Shown: in pieces, positions 4,366 to 7,619 of the stretch
Layout of the letters: each line of letters starts with the position of its first letter
Position numbering within the stretch: the stretch's first letter is position 1
DNA from: JBBRUG01 sp038247995
GTDB lineage: Bacteria > Chloroflexota > Chloroflexia > Chloroflexales > Chloroflexaceae
DNA length: 7,619 nucleotides
Direction: 5' to 3'
NCBI GenBank assembly: GCA_038247995.1
Contig: JBBRUG010000299.1
Coordinates: 1-7,619 of the forward strand
Made by a program: the position numbers and the translations under genes
The notes under the pieces: generated by a model
What the model saw: only the letters and a program-made list of their open reading frames with translations
Told to the model about the DNA's origin: nothing
Database searches by the model: none

Positions 4366-6513
4366 ATGCTCACCCTCACCGACAATTGGCAGGTCCGCCC
4401 GCTCGACGAATTCCAACTCGGGATCTACCCGCGCTCCGATGAGGGCTGGCTGCCCGCAAACATACCTGGGCATTGGCAGCAGATCCCCGAACTAGAGCAT
4501 CACGCCGGCAAAGTGGTCTACCGCTGCCGTTTCCCGTTTGCTCTCGCTGATGCGTCGGCGCATACCCGTTACTGGCTGCGGATCAATGGCGCCTTCTACG
4601 CCAGCCGCCCCTACCTCAATGGCGTCGATCTCGGCGGGCACACCGGCTACTTCATCCCCTGCGAACGCGAGGTAACCCGACTGCTCCAGGAAAGCAACAC
4701 CCTGCTCGTTGAACTCGATTGCCCCGATGAGCGCGACAAGCTCGGCAAGCGCATGATCACCGGTGTCTTCTCGCACTGGGATTGCTTCGACCCCAAAGCC
4801 AATCCCGGCGGGATCTGGCTGCCGGTTGAATTGCACTCCAGCGGCCCGGTACGCCTACAGCACGCCGGTGTGCGCACCGAAACCGTCGGCCCGACCTTCG
4901 CCCAACTGCGCTTTCAACTCGATCTCGACGCCGCTGCGGCCGGCCTGATCACCCTGCGTTTCACCTTCGTTCCACGCACTTTTACCGGTGCCATCCAGAG
5001 CTTTACCCAAACCCGTCGGGTGCGCGCCGGGCATCAAGAGCTCAACGGTCTGCTCAAGCTGGAAGACCCGCAGCTCTGGTGGACTCACGACCTCGGGCGG
5101 CCCGACCTCTACGACGTACAGATCGAAGTGCTGCACGCGGACGAACGTAGCGACAGCGCCGACCTAGTGATCGGCGTGCGTCAGTTCGAACTGCGTGACT
5201 GGATCCCATATCTCAATGGCGAGCGCTTTCTGGTAAAGGGCAACAATTACCCGCCCGGCGATATCCGTATCGCCACGATGACGCGCGAACGCTGCGAGAT
5301 TGATCTGGAACTGGCCAAGGCCTGCCACATGAATCTGCTGCGCGTCCACGCTCATGTCGATCATCCGGTGTTCTATACCGCAGCCGACGCCGCCGGCGTC
5401 TTACTCTGGCAAGATTTCCCGCTCCAATGGCTCTATGACCCCGGCATTCTGCCCGACGCGTTGCGCCAGGTGCGCGCAATGGTGCGCCTGCTCGGCAGCC
5501 ACCCGAGCATTGTGATCTGGTGTATGCACAACGAATCGGTGCCGGTGGAAGACACCGCCGACGAGAGCCTCTTTGCGCGCCTGCGGACCTACCAGAACGC
5601 CTTCGGCTTCAGTTGGAACCGCGACGTGATGGACACCCAGCTCAAAGCCGAGGTCGAACGCCACGACCCGACGCGGCCCGCCGTTCGGTCATCAGGCGAG
5701 ATGGCCGTGCCACGCCTGCGCGAAGGCACCGACGCGCACGTCTATTTTGGCTGGTACAGTACTTACGGCACGCTGGAGATGGGCGATGTGATGCAGCAGC
5801 GCTTCCCAGCCAACCTGCGCTTCGTCACCGAGTTCGGCGCGCAGAGTTTCCCCAACCTGGAGAGCAGCCTGCGCTTTATGCCGGAACAGCTTGATGACGC
5901 AGCGATCGAACACCTGGAAGCCCGCCACGGCTTACAGGGCACCATTATGGGCCACTGGATCCCCTGGCGCGAAGCGCCTGATCTAAGCGAAATGATCCGC
6001 CACTCGCAAGCGTACCAGAGCTTCATCAACCGACACTACATTGATCGGCTGCGCCTGGCGAAATATCAGCCGACCGGCGGGATTGTGCCCTTTCTGCTCG
6101 TCGATCCCTACCCGGCGGTACTCTGGAGCGTGATCGACTACTGGCGCGTGCCGAAAAGCTCTTATTACGCCATGCAAACCGCCTTCAGCCCGCAGTACGC
6201 CTTCAGCGTCTTCGCCCCCGACAGCTACGCAATCGGCACGCCGATCGAACTGCCGATCTATGCAGTAAACGATGCGCGCCAACCGGTGCGCGGCGCCCGC
6301 CTGAGCGCCGGCCTCGCCGATCCCGCCGGCACGATCCTGGCCGAGGTCAACCATCGGATCGACTTGTCGGCCGACTGCGCTACCCAGACGATCGACCGCC
6401 TGCGCTTCACCCCAACCCGCCCCGGCCAATACACGCTCACCATTACCCTCAGCGCCGTCCCGCATCCCGTGGAACACGCCTACACGATTGATGTGCTGAT
6501 GCCTGATGCCTGA
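4366..6513 (+). CDS. Family GH2 glycoside hydrolase, beta-mannosidase/beta-galactosidase-like (715 aa)
   Basis: A retaining exo-beta-glycosidase of family GH2. The N-terminal sugar-binding jelly-roll (about 1-165) contains NGAFYASRPYLNGVDLGGH and ANPGGIWLPVEL. An Ig-like domain follows (about 170-275), then the TIM barrel starting at YLNGERFLVKGNNYPPG (about 284-300). Catalytic residues are visible: acid/base Glu390 in WCMHNES and nucleophile Glu489 in FVTEFGAQSFP, 99 residues apart. VLLWQDFP (about 345-352) recalls beta-mannosidases. A C-terminal Ig-like segment covers about 610-712. No signal peptide is present, so it should be cytoplasmic. The ATG has no Shine-Dalgarno site; an in-frame stop at 4357-4359 rules out any earlier start, so initiation may rely on coupling to the upstream gene. 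Its place 50 bases after the glycosyltransferase suggests one operon, with the GH35 enzyme removing a different terminal sugar from the same substrate (inference). The substrate cannot be told from sequence. Confidence 0.9.
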   Translation: MLTLTDNWQVRPLDEFQLGIYPRSDEGWLPANIPGHWQQIPELEHHAGKVVYRCRFPFALADASAHTRYWLRINGAFYASRPYLNGVDLGGHTGYFIPCEREVTRLLQESNTLLVELDCPDERDKLGKRMITGVFSHWDCFDPKANPGGIWLPVELHSSGPVRLQHAGVRTETVGPTFAQLRFQLDLDAAAAGLITLRFTFVPRTFTGAIQSFTQTRRVRAGHQELNGLLKLEDPQLWWTHDLGRPDLYDVQIEVLHADERSDSADLVIGVRQFELRDWIPYLNGERFLVKGNNYPPGDIRIATMTRERCEIDLELAKACHMNLLRVHAHVDHPVFYTAADAAGVLLWQDFPLQWLYDPGILPDALRQVRAMVRLLGSHPSIVIWCMHNESVPVEDTADESLFARLRTYQNAFGFSWNRDVMDTQLKAEVERHDPTRPAVRSSGEMAVPRLREGTDAHVYFGWYSTYGTLEMGDVMQQRFPANLRFVTEFGAQSFPNLESSLRFMPEQLDDAAIEHLEARHGLQGTIMGHWIPWREAPDLSEMIRHSQAYQSFINRHYIDRLRLAKYQPTGGIVPFLLVDPYPAVLWSVIDYWRVPKSSYYAMQTAFSPQYAFSVFAPDSYAIGTPIELPIYAVNDARQPVRGARLSAGLADPAGTILAEVNHRIDLSADCATQTIDRLRFTPTRPGQYTLTITLSAVPHPVEHAYTIDVLMPDA

Positions 6514-6590
6514 GTAAGGCCGCAGCATTCCTAATCATTTGATCCCTTGCGATTTGGTCGATCAAGCAAGGGCGAATGCTGCGGCCCTAC
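6514..6590. repeat. Large nested palindrome directly after the GH2 stop
   Basis: The outer arms are 6514-6530 and 6574-6590, 16 of 17 bases pairing (A6517 against C6587 is the only mismatch); the core GGCCGCAGCATTC / GAATGCTGCGGCC is perfect. Inside is a second perfect stem, CCCTTGC (6544-6550) / GCAAGGG (6566-6572). The two stems are adjacent on the right (one base) but separated by 13 bases on the left. The left arm starts at the base after the GH2 stop codon. No T-tract follows. It could act as a 3'-end RNA stabiliser or a factor-dependent stop, and its form also fits a dispersed, possibly mobile, palindromic element. Confidence 0.7.
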
Positions 6591-6614
6591 GATGCCCGCC
6601 GCCCGCTGCCCGCC

Positions 6615-6656
6615 GCCCCTGTACGGGCGACCACGAGGGTCGCCCGGGGCTGCCCC
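6615..6656. repeat. GTACGGGC-type palindromic element, intergenic copy
   Basis: GCCCCTGTACGGGC (6615-6628) leads into a perfect 9-base-pair stem CGGGCGACC (6624-6632) / GGTCGCCCG (6638-6646) with loop ACGAG; GGCTGCCCC follows at 6648-6656. The same outer parts flank a different inner stem in the glycosyltransferase gene (3425-3468). It lies in low-complexity DNA rich in CCCGCCG from about 6594 to 6680. I see no gene between 6514 and 6881. Confidence 0.6.
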
Positions 6657-6808
6657 GCCGCCCCCGCCGCCCCGCCCCACGCCTACAGCATTGCTCAGAT
6701 CGATTGCGCCTGCCCAACCAGGCGCGAGCGCAGCGCGCTACCCGGTTCAGTGGCCGCAGCAGCTCAGTCATGCTGCTCAGTGCGCTAAACTGCCGCATCC
6801 ATAACTGA

Positions 6809-6817
6809 TGGTACAAT
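6809..6817 (+). promoter_or_regulatory. Predicted extended -10 promoter for the CpXC gene
   Basis: TGGTACAAT has the TGN extension directly before a -10 box that differs from TATAAT at one base. A -35 box is poor (CTGCCG at 6790-6795, 16-base spacing), which fits an extended -10 promoter. Transcription would start near 6824, about 58 bases before the ATG at 6882. The surrounding bases (about 6785-6860) are clearly less GC-rich than the flanks. Confidence 0.5.
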
Positions 6818-6881
6818 AGAAACACTGAAGTGACACTCTGGAAAGGTTGATCAATACCGCCTGGCCACCCCAAAGCCGGCC

Positions 6882-7619
6882 ATGCGGCGCAAGCCGATGC
6901 CTATTTCATACCAGGAACCGGTGCAACTCGTGTGCCCTGCCTGCGGCGCCGATTTCGCTGCGGACGTCTGGCTGATTCTGGACGCGCAGGAAGAGCCGGC
7001 CGCCGTTGAGACGCTGCTCGCGGGTGATCTGAATATGGTGGCCTGTCCGCAGTGTAGCCAGCGCGGCCCGGCCGGCGCGCCGTTGCTTTTCCACGACGCC
7101 GCCAATCGCCGGGTGATCTTCGCCGGTGCGCCCGGCGCCGCCGAACATGAGGTGCGCGACCAGGCCCGCGATCTGCACGCGCTGCTGGTCGGTTCCATCC
7201 CTGAAGAACAGCGCCGGCCGTATCTGGTCGATGTCGATATTGCCCAGGATGTTGCGGGCGTAGCGCATCTGCTGCGCCGCATGCGCCGCCGCCGACCGGA
7301 TAACGCCGCGCCGCCACCTCCGGCGGGCGCGGCCCCAACGTCTGAAGTTCCCGGCGAACCGCCGCCGCTGTTGGTGGCCGTCGAAGCGCTGCTGGCCGCC
7401 GATAGCTCCGCGGAGCTTGACCGCGCTCTGGCCACCCATCCGATCTTGCTCGATCCATCTACCGAGATGACCCTGGCCCAACTGATTGAAGTTGCCGTGC
7501 AACAGCGCGAGCCGGCTGTCGCTGACAGTTTGCGCCAGGCGCGTACGCTTTTGCTGCGCATGAGCGCGGCAGTCGGTACACCGCCCATGCCTGATGCCGT
7601 CGCGTCGTCGCCCGAGCCA
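6882..7619 (+). CDS. CpXC-domain protein, N-terminal part (cut by the window edge)
   Basis: The frame is open from an ATG at 6882 for 246 codons to the end of the window, with no stop. Two Cys-Pro-X-Cys knuckles are visible, CPAC at residues 18-21 and CPQC at 55-58, followed by a short acidic/hydrophobic alpha-beta stretch (to about 130). This matches the CpXC domain, a predicted zinc-binding module found at the N-terminus of bacterial proteins of unknown role. Residues about 134-139 are an Arg-rich patch (RRMRRRRP), then a Pro/Ala linker (about 140-160), then a helical region that may be the start of a repeat domain. An alternative start is the in-frame ATG at 6897; neither has a clear Shine-Dalgarno site. 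No signal peptide. It has its own promoter and seems separate from the sugar operon. In Chloroflexota such proteins can continue into helical repeats or a CHAT protease-like domain, which cannot be seen here. Confidence 0.75.
   Translation, partial: MRRKPMPISYQEPVQLVCPACGADFAADVWLILDAQEEPAAVETLLAGDLNMVACPQCSQRGPAGAPLLFHDAANRRVIFAGAPGAAEHEVRDQARDLHALLVGSIPEEQRRPYLVDVDIAQDVAGVAHLLRRMRRRRPDNAAPPPPAGAAPTSEVPGEPPPLLVAVEALLAADSSAELDRALATHPILLDPSTEMTLAQLIEVAVQQREPAVADSLRQARTLLLRMSAAVGTPPMPDAVASSPEP

Noticed and set aside
5983..6528. Minus-strand open frame of 181 codons opposite the end of the GH2 gene
   Set aside because: Shadow of the GH2 reading frame in GC-rich DNA; no motif and no promoter or ribosome site that I can see.
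74..6782. GCTCAGTG shared by 74-81, 99-106 and 6775-6782 as a common regulatory site
   Set aside because: An 8-base word is too short to rely on, and the third copy lies in another context before the CpXC promoter.
6539..6808. Small + strand open frames of 70-90 codons in the intergenic gap
   Set aside because: They run through palindromes and low-complexity CCCGCCG DNA in several frames at once, with no coding signature.
6851..7588. Minus-strand open frame of 245 codons at the right edge
   Set aside because: The + strand here encodes two CPxC motifs with family-like spacing. The minus reading is a Ser/Arg/Ala-rich shadow.

Overview
The window is GC-rich DNA with long genes, all read on the + strand, and a dense load of short palindromes and tandem repeats. 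Codon use, the style of the glycosidases, the CpXC-domain protein at the right edge and the type of dispersed palindromes all suggest a Chloroflexota bacterium (Roseiflexus, Kouleothrix or a relative). This is an inference from style, not from a marker gene.

Layout. Positions 1-188 are a leader: an overlapping set of inverted repeats, a promoter with a perfect TATAAT box, a hairpin in the predicted 5' UTR and a Shine-Dalgarno site. At 189-2951 lies a cytoplasmic family GH35 beta-galactosidase-like enzyme with both catalytic glutamates. Its TGA overlaps the GTG of the next gene (2948-4315), a family 2 rhamnosyltransferase-like glycosyltransferase. After a hairpin that starts inside the stop codon of that gene comes a family GH2 glycosidase (4366-6513), also with both catalytic glutamates. 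A 368-base gap (6514-6881) holds a large nested palindrome, a second palindrome in GC-rich low-complexity DNA, and an extended -10 promoter. The right edge carries the start of a CpXC zinc-ribbon-like protein (6882 onward, cut by the window).

The three sugar genes look like one transcription unit. It pairs two intracellular exo-type glycosidases with one nucleotide-sugar transferase. No transporter, regulator or signal peptide is visible here, so the substrate is probably an imported or internally made oligosaccharide or glycoside.

The most unusual thing is the glycosyltransferase gene. About a third of its reading frame is made of repeats of a kind normally found between genes. They sit at three places: the N-terminus, just before the NPD motif, and after the SEELEW motif. 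All three keep the frame open, and removing them leaves about 300 residues, the usual size of the family. Pieces of the same repeats recur outside the gene, after its stop codon and in the 6.6 kb intergenic gap. A further small palindrome family occurs both in the 5' leader and in-frame inside the GH35 gene. This resembles the in-frame palindromic elements known from Rickettsia, and two of the tandem repeats have 7-base units that could switch the frame by slippage.
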